A DNA stretch of 64,000 nucleotides. Source: Hyaloscypha bicolor E. Lineage: Eukaryota > Ascomycota > Leotiomycetes > Helotiales > Hyaloscyphaceae. Under the pieces are notes generated by a model, which was not told the origin of the DNA, did no database searches, and was given only the letters and a program-made list of their open reading frames with translations. Below, one piece after another: positions 11,856 to 22,229 of this stretch (its first letter is position 1; each line of letters begins with the position of its first letter). The position numbers were made by a program, and so were the translations under genes. Location: NCBI RefSeq assembly GCF_002865645.1, contig NW_020194631.1, forward strand, positions 372,001-436,000, written 5' to 3'.

Positions 11856-13617
11856 ATGGCCACGACTCACACCCCACTTCTCACGGACGAAACCTCCCTC
11901 CTCTCGTCGATCTCGTCCAAATCCTTCTCTTCCCTCGCCCGCAAGGTGCAATCACAACAGCACGATGTTACCAGATATATCTCATTTGCCTCCGCCATCC
12001 TCTCTTGCCTTTGTGCAGGCTCGATTACAACATATTCCCTCTACGGGCATCTCTTCCAGGAACGACTACGCTATACACAACTTCAAGTCAATTATGTTAT
12101 AATTGGTGCAGAACTAGCTCTCTATCTCCCTGTATCATTATTTGGATATCTATGCGATCGATTGGGACCGGCTCCGTTGTCATTTGCTTCTGCCATTCTG
12201 TTTGCAATTGGATATCTGCTTGCGGCGTTTACATATAGAAGTGGGGCTAAGGATATTTATGGGTACACTCATGAGAGGGGTTGGCCGTTATCTGTCATGG
12301 TTACGGCCTTTGTTATCATTGGGATGGCGACTACGTTAATGTATCTCTCCGCCATTACAACGTGTGCCAAGAATTTTGGACGGGGCAAACACAAGGGATT
12401 AGCACTAGCAAGCCCCATTGCGGCCTTCGGGTTGAGTGGCTTGTGGCAGAGCCAGCTTGGGGAGAGGGTCCTTTATGAACGCAGGCCTGGCGGAAAAAGG
12501 GGCGACGTGGATGTATTCAAGTTCTTTCTATTTCTAGCATTTACACTGCTGGCAGTGGGCTTGCTTGGAACAGTCCTGTTGAAAATAGTAGACGAAGAAG
12601 AACTCATCGATGAGGCTGTGGACGAGCTTGAGAGGAGCGGGTTGCTAGAAGATAGTGCTTTCTTCCGAAGAAATAGCGGACAAAATGGTTATGGGTCCTT
12701 TGAAGACGGCTCTGATGAGGAAGCAGCTGAAGCTCGACGGATAGAGGAGGCGAAAGCTCGTGATGAGGAAGAGTCTCGCAAGAAGACTTGGTTATTGAAC
12801 GAAGAAACCCGCAGATTCCTCAAAGATCACACTATGTGGTGGCTGGCTGCGGGTTTCTTCTTCGTTTCAGGCAAGGTCCTTTTCAACCTGTAAATAACGA
12901 ATAGCTAACGATTTCACAGGTCCTGGCGAGGCTTTCATCACTAACCTGGGGACGATAATTGGGACATTATATCCTTCAGTTACCGGTCCTTCCATTATAC
13001 CAACGACGGCGGCCACCCACGTTTCAATAGTAGCAATTACATCAACAATTGCCCGAATCCTGTTCGGAACCTTGACCGACCTCTTGGCTCCGCCTACGGT
13101 CGGCCATCACTATCAGTCTGCTAGCAACTCACTTTCTTCCCTGCCACCAAGAGGCAGATTCGCAATTTCAAGAATCACTTTCTTACTCGGATCAGCACTA
13201 CTGCTATCTCTTGGTCAGGTTTTGTTAGCTTCAGGCGTGATCCAAAACCACGCCGAGCGATTCTGGGTAGTCTCGACATTGATTGGATCTGGATATGGGG
13301 CATTGTTCAGCCTGACACCTCTTATAATTAGCGTGATCTGGGGCGTGGAGAACTTCGGTACCAACTGGGGTATCGTGGCAATGGTTCCAGCTCTAGGTGC
13401 TACGGTCTGGGGCGTCGTTTACTCGAACGTCTATCAATGGGCCGCAGAGAAAGCTTCGTATCATAGAGATATGGAGGATGACGTGTTGTGCTATGGGAAG
13501 CAATGCTATTCTACTACATTTTGGGCTATGGCCGTTTCCGTCTGGATTGGATGTGCTCTTTGGGTCTTTGCATGGAAAGGAAGAGATGGCTGGAGTCGTA
13601 GGGGTATTGCTGTGTAA
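11856..13617 (+). CDS. mch1: Major facilitator transporter, Mch1-like
   Basis: Two exons (11856-12870, 12920-13617) encode 570 aa. The intron is a GC-AG type, 49 nt long: ...GTTTCAG|GCAAGG...CTAACGATTTCACAG|GT. Using the nearby GT as donor instead gives a stop within about 13 codons, while the GC donor restores FFFVSGPGEAFITNLGTIIG. About 12 membrane helices are visible, with MFS landmarks YVIIGAELALYLPVSLFGYLCDRLG and FGLSGLWQSQLGE, and a long acidic central loop (EEELIDEAVDELERSG ... EEAAEARRIEEAKARDEEE). The order and length match fungal Mch1, a monocarboxylate-transporter homologue. In yeast the Mch proteins do not transport classic monocarboxylates, so the substrate is unknown. Probable location is an internal membrane such as the vacuole (inference). 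Confidence 0.88.
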
Positions 13618-13944
13618 AATAGATGAAACACAAGAAGTTATTGACTTTGCAAACAATGGAATTTCAATTCTCGTCAATTCAACTCTCCTGGAGTAACCAA
13701 ACTAGCGGTTCCAAAAAGCGATCAATTCCCTCGGGTATTTCCAGCAAGACTTCGTCTCTATCCAATCTCACACAAACTTGACACAAGGTCCACATCAGGA
13801 GCCCCAGAGCTTCCTCGCCTTCTTCGTAATCCATACAAGAATCATAATACAGTACGCCGTAATGTATACAAGCACCGCCAAAATAATGGTGACCCAAAAC
13901 TCCACCGTGACCAAAACTTCCATTTCTTCTATCCATGATCGTGG

Positions 13945-16274
13945 TCATGATCCAGAACCCAGCAACAATCTTCTATTCTTCTTGATCAAGGCGTGCAACT
14001 TCTTCTCAAATCCCTCTGTCTCCTTTCTGGCCACCTGCAACGCAGTCTCTGCGTCAGAGAGGCTTAAAAGCGAGACGTTGCCAAGTGGTTGGCCCCGATT
14101 GATATCTCCGCCGATGGCAAAATGGGCCGTCATGCTCTCCAAACCTGTAGCGAGAATGCCTTCACGGTTCGCATATGTGCCATCACCGCTCGAAGGATGC
14201 GGGGCTGCAGGGTCGGTTCCCCAAGAAGCCCAAGCGGAGGCATCGCCAGAACGCAAGATCTCGGTATCCAAAGCATTCGCATTTAGTGCCTTCTCCAACT
14301 GTGAATTGGTCGAAAGTGAAGGCAACACATATTGATTGATGTAGCTTAGTGCTTCATCACGTTGAATCTTGCTCACAGGATCCATCGGGGTATTGGTACT
14401 ATTCAGTGTTGGGAAGAATGATGGTGGTCCGTTGGGGACGGCGCGGCCCCCAATCAAAGTGAAGCCATTGCTGGCGTGGTGCTTGGCAGAGTAGAACGCA
14501 GCAGGCCCATTAGCTTGGGCAAGACGAGCCTGCAACTTTAGATACCGTTGCTCTTCTTCCGGCGTAAGATTGCGAACACAGTCCCCATTGGGTGTCAGCA
14601 TGATACGGTGCGGTCCTTCTTTGACTTTGTGCACAGGTCTTCCCTTGAGAAGCGCTTCTCGGTCTTCCGGAGTGATTGTCAGCTTCTGGTTGGCGCTCTG
14701 CATATCGATTGGGGTTTCCTGGTGTCGATAATTAGAAGTTGGGTTCCTGAGGAAGGACAGAGTATGGACATCCCCAAGTACTCCGGAAGTGACGAGTTCT
14801 TGAAAGACTGAGACCGCAGTTGGAATCGGTTTATCAGTTGTCTCTTCTTCAACCTCAGCCGTTGAAATTGGTTCCGGTGATGCAGATCGCTGAATCTTAG
14901 CTTTGCCTTTGCTTTTGGGGTCTACCATAGCACGAGCAACAGTCTCGGCTTCTACTTCGTTAGATGATTGCTTGGCAGGAACCTCGACAGGCTGCTGGGG
15001 GATGTCAGCGTTTGGCTTTGTTTCCTCGGCAGCACTCTCCATCGGCGTAGGTGATTGTGGTCGACTGGCAGTAGGTGTTGAGTCTCCTGTAGTAGTATTG
15101 AGAACACGGTCCTTCTTTTGCTTTTTCTTCCGGCCCATTATCGGGGCAATTTCGACTTCAGGCTCTGCCTTGGTAACGGTTGCTTCCAATTCAGACCTCT
15201 CTTTCTCCTTCTGGGCCTCTTTGCGTTGCTTTTTCTGCATGCTCTTGGTGGTGGTCCGCACGGGCGCAGAGCCAATCTTTGTAGGAGGAGGTGAGCTTGC
15301 GCGTGACATTGAAGCTGAAGTTATTGAAGCATTGTCTGATACCGCTTCACTCGTCGGACTGCTGGGCCGATCCAGCCTTGAAACCGATGCTAGACTTGCC
15401 TGACGTGATGGGGGAAATGTGGGTGGAAACATCGACGTCACAGAGGTCGGGGTGGCACTTCCAGCACTAGGAGTCTCTGTCTTCGGTGTCGAGGTAACTC
15501 GCAGACTTTTAGTGATGTTCCTTGCAAGAGGAGACTGAATAGCCGGAAGTGTTGTACTTGTTGGAAGCGGTGGAAATGCGGCAGGGGCAACAACACCTTT
15601 AGAAGTGGAGTCTGCAGTGGCGGGCACCTTGGGCTTTGCAGGAACTGAGATGTTCAGACTTGGTGCAGGTCTTTTGTCGACTCCTTTGGGAATAACTTGT
15701 GCAGATTGAACACTGCTAGAGGTGATAGGTTGCTTCTTGGCTGCCAACGTCGAAGCACCTGCCTTGGCAGAGCTTATAGACTTGGTTGCAGCTGGAGTTG
15801 TCGGAGTCTTGCCCTTACTAGCTTCCAGAGCGGGAAAGTCTTCAGATTGCAGAGCGGATTGTGAAGCTTGTGAAGCAATTGTCTTCGAAAGTCCAGTGCT
15901 TGAAGCCAGTTGCTGTACATCTTGCTTTGCTTGCGATGTTGGCATCTCTGATGTAGAACTCAATGCCATACGAGACGGTGTTACAGGGACAGAGACATTG
16001 GAAAGTGGTGTAGCGGCTCGAGGATAGAACGAACCACTTCGAGAAGGTGTGAACGGGGCAGAAGTAGGGACGATCCGTGAGGATACAATTCCGACGGATT
16101 CTTCCCCTTGTACCGGCGGAGGTTGAGCGTGAAGGAAACCAAAGCCAGGGGGGACTGATGGTGTTGAAGATCTGGACGCATGTTCAAATCCTATGTACTC
16201 ATCAAAGGTGCTGTCGGCTACCAGTGCATCAACCGATGATGTCGCTTCGTCGAGAGATGGCAGGCCTAGGTCAT
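13945..16274 (-). CDS. not4: C-terminal exon of Not4 (or separate adjoining gene)
   Basis: An open frame of about 776 codons on the minus strand with no ATG at its left edge: it begins right after an acceptor (CTCTCAG|ATGACC). The joining phase fits the upstream donor TAC-G|GTACGG at 16866/16865, producing ...SMMY-DDLGLPSLDEATSSVDALV. Content: an acidic start, long Ser/Thr/Pro-rich disorder, a basic patch (KSMQKKQRKEAQKEKE, GRKKKQKKD), then a compact conserved-looking C-terminus (PTAVSVFQELVTSG ... KLTITPEDREALLKGRPVHK ... LTPEEEQRYLKLQARLAQ) and a final coiled coil (VARKETEGFEKKLHALIKKN). As I recall, long filamentous-fungal Not4 proteins carry this kind of tail, so I assign it to the neighbouring gene. 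The alternative is an independent gene with an unseen first exon. Confidence 0.65.
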
Positions 16275-16865
16275 CTGAGAGCACAAGTCAGCACTTCCTC
16301 GTTGATAGGTTCTGCTTCTGGAGGATATAACGAAATGAAAAATTAACACGAGGAAAATTGACGGCAGAAGTTATAAAAGTTCGGCCGTAATCTTGTCACA
16401 TCACGGGTCCATCATCGTCTTCGAGCTAAAAAGGGGGGCTACTGAGGGCACAAAATATGTGAGAATGCTATATTTGACCAACCAGTTCTCTGGCTTGGGG
16501 TCGGGGACTTTAACGTACATGAAAGGGGCCGAGACGAAGACGATGATGGAGTTCCCGACGCAACCCTTGATGCAAAACCAGCCTGCCACAGCCTTTGCAG
16601 CTGTTGGATATTATGCGAATGAAAGCAAAATAGCAGATCCGTGAGCTCCCCTCATTTTCCCAAACGCAAATAACGCCAGAGCATCCCGAAGCTTCCACCT
16701 TGGAGCTTTTCCATGCTCGCTAAAACAAATATGCTGTCCGAGCAATGCAACGCCCTTAGAAGGGTCTTTGCGAACGCCACCCTCAGTGAAACCAATATCT
16801 ACAAAAGCCATGCAGCAAGTAACGCCAACCCGTCTGCCATGTTTACCACCTAGTAAAACCCGTAC
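16275..16865 (-). other. Candidate 591-nt intron of Not4
   Basis: This lies between donor G|GTACGG (16865) and acceptor CTCTCAG (16275). The first 23 nt can also be translated, ending the upstream frame in GTGFTRW and a TAA (16845-16843). Nothing inside reads as convincing coding sequence on either strand. It is roughly ten times longer than the typical intron in this window, so a hidden small exon or a separate promoter is possible. Confidence 0.5.
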
Positions 16866-19445
16866 CGTACATCATGCTCGGATTGTACCCACCTTGGGCC
16901 TGACCACCAAACAGTCCCTGTCCGACTCCGGCATTGCTCTGTTGCTGGTGCTGCATTCTCGCTTGCAAGATACTCGGGTCGGCAAGATCGACTAAGCCAC
17001 CTCCCCCAGAGGAGGAAGTGTTAGCATGTCTGTGCTTCTTTCCCTTCTTCTTCTGCTTTTGACCGAAGTCATGGAATGCTCCAGTCTGAGGACCATAGAG
17101 CGATGCCAGGAGGCCTGAAGCAGGAGCTGGAGTGGAGGAGGCAGATGGGTACTGTGAAAGAAAAGAAGGAAACATGTACTCACGCTTGCCCGTATCATGA
17201 GATTGACCACCTGCAGCCCCACGGCCCCGAAGCATATCCCTAAGCATATCGCTTCCGTTTTCCTTTTGAATCCCACCAAAGACTGAGCCGCCACCCATCG
17301 ATCCGCCGAAATTATGACCCTGGCCGAACATTCCACCGCCAATTGGTGGAGTACCCGATGACTTCAAACCTGGTGGAGGTCCTGGCATAGAAGACCCATA
17401 AAATTGACTACCCTGCTGTACATGGCTTCCGGATGGCATCATTGAAGATTGTTGAGCCATCAACTTTGAGTTGGCCGATGGTTTGATGTTCGCGGATGCT
17501 GAGGTGCTTTCATTTGCGAAATTGTATCGAGATGACTGCCTGTTGTGACCCTGTTGTTGAAATAGTGTAGAACCCTGGCCAAGTTGGCTTCCTATTCCAG
17601 GAGGGAATTGATCCATGAAACCAGACTGAGGTTGACCGGATTTCATGAGCAGAAGTTGTTGCTGCTGCATGGGTGTCAGAGTACGCCCGTTGATAGAACT
17701 CAAATTGCTTAGGTTCTGAGGAAAGTTCTGTGATAGACTTGGGCCGAAAGGTCCACCATTAGAAGCTCGCTGAATCGGGAGTTGCGTGCTCGGTCGTCGC
17801 GCACCATGGAAACCTTGCGGGAGGTTGCTCTCTCGCCCGTTGTCCCTGTCCTCAGGTTCGCCACCAAGCTGTAAACTGCCACTCTCAGGTTGCTCTTCCT
17901 CTTCCATCGGTTCGGTGACTGATCGTAGGTCGGCTTGAGACTCTTGGTCGAGATGTAGCCTGGCTTCTTCCTGGTGTTCCCGCATGGCTCTTCGCTTCTC
18001 ACCACCACGGTCGTCGAAGAGTGGAGGAAATGCAGAATAGCACTCAGAATCGTCACCTGTTGTGCTTGATCCAGAAAATGATAATGTCGGAGAGTTAATT
18101 GCTTTCAAAAGGTCAAGCAATACTGGGTTGCGTTCGGGTCGAGCTGGTTCAGTAAAATTGGCCGAATCCGAAGGTGCGGCGGCGCTTTCAAGTTCTGGTG
18201 CCTGGTCCTGAACTGATTCTGAGGTTTCTTCAACGGCCTCTGCAGTGGCAGGCATCGCATGGGAAACGGCAGGACTGGAAGCTGCGCCACTAGTTGCATG
18301 ACTGCCTCTCCTGCTGCGTTGTTGCGTGCCTCTATTTGCCCAACTTGCAGAAGAGGGGAGTGCTGAGCCATCACCGCTGTCTGATCCGTCCTTGCTGTTC
18401 TCTCGGGCCATAGGCTGTGCCGCCGCAGCTACGGGCTGGATTTGTTGTATGGGAGCCTGGGCTTGGGCAACTTGCCGAGATGAGGAAGCCATTGATGGCA
18501 GCGGACGCTGTGTATTGACGCTGTTAATGGAGGATAGATCTTGTCTTGAATAGCTGTCATCGTTATCGCCAGGTTCGTGGAGAAACATGCAGTTCTTGTT
18601 CGTGCATGTCTCATTCCGTAGATAAGCTGAGCAATATTTTGTCGTTCCAAGTTGTGCTCGTAGTACCCTGTCTCCATTTTGAGAACCGTTGACTGCTGCT
18701 ATACATCTTGCAGCGTCTTCTTTCCGGGCAAAAGTAACATAAACTCCAAGTGATTGGCCATTAGGGCCTGTATCGGTTTTCTTGTTGCTGACTACGATCT
18801 TGATGATCTTTCCATATTGGCCAAAGTACTTGTCGCCTCGTAATGTTTGTAGTATCTCTTGCTCTGGTATGCCTGGACTCAAGCCAACCACGTAGACGAG
18901 ATTCTTTTGTACGACTCGGAGACCAGATAAATGCTTTCGATTGAGACTTTCGACCTCCCGTTTTTGTGCTTCTTTTTGCCGTTGTTCCTGTTTCTTTTTG
19001 GCATTCTTTTGGATATTGGCCTTGAACTGCGCAACCCTGAAGAGGAGTCAGTACTAGTTAAGGGGGAAGCACAAAGCACTCTTACTCCTCCGGAGTGACA
19101 ACTTTCCACTCTATTGTCTTCTCATCGTATGGTCTTCGACAAGCAGGACATAGTCCGTTCATATTATTCTTGATGTTGTTGTAGCAGAACTGGCAGACCT
19201 GTCGCAAGTTAGATTAGCATGAAGACGAGAAGCAGAGCGACGGCAGATGAAGATACCTGGTATCCGCAAGGGCATGGTCGGAAGTTCTTGTCTGAAAGAT
19301 CAAACTCTTCGACGCAAAGAGGGCTGAGCGACAAATGTTAGCAGTGCTACCGAGAGGCTGAGGCGCAGATCCGAAGACTATGTAAAGCGACGTATACATA
19401 CCACGAGTCATCGTCATCATCAATAAAGCTATCCTGAGGAGCCAT
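16843..19445 (-). CDS. not4: CCR4-NOT subunit Not4, RING E3 ubiquitin ligase
   Basis: Exons 19445-19402, 19323-19257, 19198-19086 and 19036-16843 give 805 aa if translation runs to the TAA at 16843, or about 1574 aa if spliced to the block at 16274. Domains in order: acidic start (MAPQDSFIDDDDDS), a C4C4 RING at about residues 15-60 (CPLCVEEF, CPCGYQVCQFCYNN, GLCPACRRPYDEKTIEWK), a basic coiled coil, an RRM (about 120-205: LVYVVGLSPG, GQSLGVYVTF), a CCCH finger (about 208-227: CSAYLRNETCTNKNCMFLH), then long low-complexity Q/S/G-rich sequence. Not4 ubiquitinates stalled nascent chains and other targets as part of CCR4-NOT in the cytoplasm and nucleus. The four small N-terminal exons splice in perfect phase through the RING. 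The gene is divergent from the complex I subunit, with about 400 bp between starts. Confidence 0.93.
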
Positions 19446-19850
19446 CTTGGATATGTGGGTGAAGGGGAGATGATGGTTGTGACGTGGAAGAGATTTGAAG
19501 GAGCTTATGGTGAACAACGCGCGAGGCCCTCTCCTGGCGCGTTCTTGAGAATATGTAGAAGGAGAGGCGGCGAGACTCGAGACGGTGTATCGTCGAGCGC
19601 TTGTTCGCCGAGTGAGGGAGGGGGACGGTTTGTGTATGACAGAAGAAAAAGAGATGGAGCGGAAGGAGTTCAAGTCTGTCTGGAGAGGAAAGGAAAACCA
19701 GGCCTAACTCGTTTTGACTAGCGTGAGCTAGTGGCAAAATTAGCCACGCTTGACCAATCATGATGACAGGCATGAGCTGCGTTCACCTCGAGATTCCGTA
19801 TCAACGTCTCTTGTCACAGCAATTGGCAACACAGCAAAGAGCCCTCAATC
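19446..19850. promoter_or_regulatory. Divergent promoter region of not4 and the complex I gene
   Basis: 405 bp separate the two divergent ATGs, so both promoters and 5' leaders must lie here. I see no clear TATA box or named operator. Confidence 0.5.
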
Positions 19851-20833
19851 ATGGCAATGAGAGTTTCGAATGGCCGAGCGCTGGCTTCAGCTGTGCGATC
19901 GAGTAGGACTGCCTTGACCCCGCGCAACAACACTATAATTCGAGGATTCTCGTCGACCCAGAATGTCCAGGTCGTTGTCTCTTCAGACCAGCCAAACATG
20001 CGACACGCCACAAGGCAGCCTGATGCCCCCGGAGGACTTCATATGCCTATAGTCAATCCGGCGGACAAGTACGCGGCAAAGGCTGCCGATATGCACCAGT
20101 ATGGATCGTGGCTTATGGGGTGCTTGCCAAAATACATTCAGCAATTTTCAGTCTGGAAGGACGAGCTAGTAATCTACATCTCTCCATCCGGTGTCATCCC
20201 AGTTTTCACTTTCTTGAAGTGTGAGTTTTCATTACCAAGACGCCAGCTCTTTGATAATGAGTTAATATTCTTCAGACAATACTGCAGCGGAATTTACACA
20301 AGTTTCAGACATTACGGCCGTCGACTTTCCCACTCGAGACCAGCGATTTGAAGTCGTTTACAATTTGCTGAGCGTCCGTCACAATTCAAGAATTCGAGTA
20401 AAGACGTATGCGGACGAGGCTTCTCCTGTTCCCAGTATTACGAGTCTTTATGATGGAGCAAACTGGTATGAGCGAGAGGTGTATGATCTTTTTGGGGTTT
20501 TCTTCATTGGCCATCCAGATTTGCGACGTATCATGACGGACTACGGCTTTGATGGGCATCCGTTACGGAAAGACTTTCCTCTGACAGGATATACCGAGAT
20601 TCGGTATGACGAAGAAAAGAAGAGAATTGTGGTAGAACCTCTGGAGTTGACGCAGGCCTTCCGAAACTTCGAGGGTGGCACAGCAGCTTGGGAGGCAAGT
20701 GGCAATTCTGCCTTATTTCTCTGCAAAAACTGACTATCAATAGCAAGTTGGACCCGGCGTTGATAGAAAGCCAGATTCGTTCAAATTGCCAACACCAAAG
20801 CCGGAAGAGAAAAAGGAGGAACCAAAGAAATAG
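19851..20833 (+). CDS. nuo30.4: NADH:ubiquinone oxidoreductase 30-kDa subunit (NDUFS3 family)
   Basis: Exons 19851-20220, 20276-20694 and 20744-20833 encode 292 aa, close to the fungal 30.4-kDa precursor. The N-terminus ([22 protein letters not shown]) is a typical mitochondrial presequence, rich in Arg/Ser/Ala. The NuoC/30-kDa core is unmistakable: [36 protein letters not shown] and [21 protein letters not shown]. It sits in the peripheral (matrix) arm of complex I. The first intron restores [15 protein letters not shown]. The second is a GC-AG intron of 49 nt (GAG|GCAAGT...CTGACTATCAATAG|CAA), needed to give [17 protein letters not shown]; the GT two bases downstream leads straight to a stop. 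The protein ends in a Lys/Glu/Pro tail ([16 protein letters not shown]). Confidence 0.95.
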
Positions 20834-21737
20834 ATTCGATGGTTCCATTGTACATAAGTTCTGTTGCTATACAAAGTTAGTCGATGTCACAGAAGTAGGG
20901 AAATATTCTGCAGATTGATACTCCACCTTACTTGGAACTATACCACCGACCTGTGTGCAGCAACCGAGCAGGCATTCCTCAAAGAAAGTGTTATGCGATA
21001 AAATCCTAATTTTCGTGCCAGTCCTCCGGCTTGGGCCCCCTTTCCCCGCGAGCCCAGTTTCAGCTGAGCTCAAGAGAGCAGCAGTTCTGCTCAACTTCTC
21101 TCAAATACTTCTCCTATTTCCCATCTCGTTTGCGTTGGTGAGTGCGCTTATTCGGAACTGTTTCTTTGTGTTTGTTCATTCAGCAGAAGCACTAAATTAG
21201 CGCACCATACTTCACTTCTCCCCGGCAGAATCTTCCCGAAAAGTTTATTTTACTTGCATTTTCCTGGACCATATTTTGACACCCGTGGGAAGGATGTGAC
21301 TTGGGGTGTCGCGCTAGAGCTGCATTCATGAATATGTCCACTCGAAATCTCGTTGCTTTTGTTCTGGCGACTGATTGTTGTCTCCAGCCCCAATTTTTGA
21401 CATTCTTCTCCTAATCGGAACATATTTTAATGGCTCTCTTCACATCCACAGTTCTTAATTACTAGATGACGCTGAAGTCTTCCGATTCGAAAATTCGAGA
21501 ATGAATGCAACGTATTGGTCTGGGCCCCAGTTTGCAATGAGTAAGATGTATATGATATATGTAGTCCAAATCCCAATGACCTCCATTAAGTACAACCTCC
21601 TCGAAGATTTCAAACCTCTTCTTTACACACATTATCAATCACAATCGGTTGCCAAACTCGCATTCTCACAGCAAACTACTACAGTCATTCACTACTACTA
21701 AACCCACCCTTCACAGCATTTCTACTATACCGTCAAG
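20834..21737. other. Intergenic, nothing recognised
   Basis: 3' flank of the complex I gene and 5' flank of a small hypothetical ORF. AT-rich, with no frame, repeat or RNA gene I can support. Confidence 0.55.
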
Positions 21738-22166
21738 ATGACTATCGGGCCCGTCCAAGCCAAGTTCGATCGACACAGCCTCGAAACGACCGACGATTAC
21801 CAGCAATTGAAGCGTGAAGCCGCAGACGACAAACTCTGCTACCTCAGAGACGTCCATTCAGCTGAAGAATTCGACAAGCCTCCAGAAGCACCTCACTACC
21901 TACCACATCACCACCTATTGATTAACTTCTCTCAGATAGTTTTGCAGGCTCGGGGAGATGGAAGGATGAAACGGGAGGACGAAATGAAAGTAAATAGCTA
22001 TAAAGATGGATTGGGAAACGGTGGAGGAAAGATTCTCCGGGAATCGAAGGCGCAAGGGAGGGTGGGGAGTGTGGCGGGGCTCTTTCCTTCTAATGCGTTG
22101 TGGCCAGCATCATCTATCAATCACTCACAATCCATAAGTTTATCAGTTCCTGTTGGGGAAACCTAG
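21738..22166 (+). CDS. Small hypothetical protein
   Basis: A 142-codon frame from ATG 21738 (context TCAAGATGAC), beginning MTIGPVQAKFDRHSLETTDD. The first ~60 residues are charged and protein-like (DYQQLKREAADDKLCYLRDV), and the rest drifts into Gly/Ser-rich sequence with little character. An acceptor-like CTCTCAG at 21931-21937 might mark a splice that removes or replaces the second half. No domain, signal peptide or membrane segment is seen. It could be a genuine lineage-specific gene or chance. Confidence 0.4.
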   Translation: MTIGPVQAKFDRHSLETTDDYQQLKREAADDKLCYLRDVHSAEEFDKPPEAPHYLPHHHLLINFSQIVLQARGDGRMKREDEMKVNSYKDGLGNGGGKILRESKAQGRVGSVAGLFPSNALWPASSINHSQSISLSVPVGET

Positions 22167-22229
22167 CGTGTACCATCGCTATCCAATTTATGATCTTACA
22201 TTATCGACATCAATCTATGTAGGCTCTAC

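Noticed and set aside
12871..12890. GT donor (AAG|GTCCTT) for the mch1 intron
   Set aside because: Joining it to the acceptor at 12919 shifts the frame and gives a stop after about 12 codons, whereas the GC donor restores the transporter sequence.
14903..15403. 166-codon plus-strand frame inside the Not4 C-terminal block
   Set aside because: Antisense shadow of a Ser/Thr/Pro-rich coding frame; the coding strand has far longer, conserved-looking sequence.
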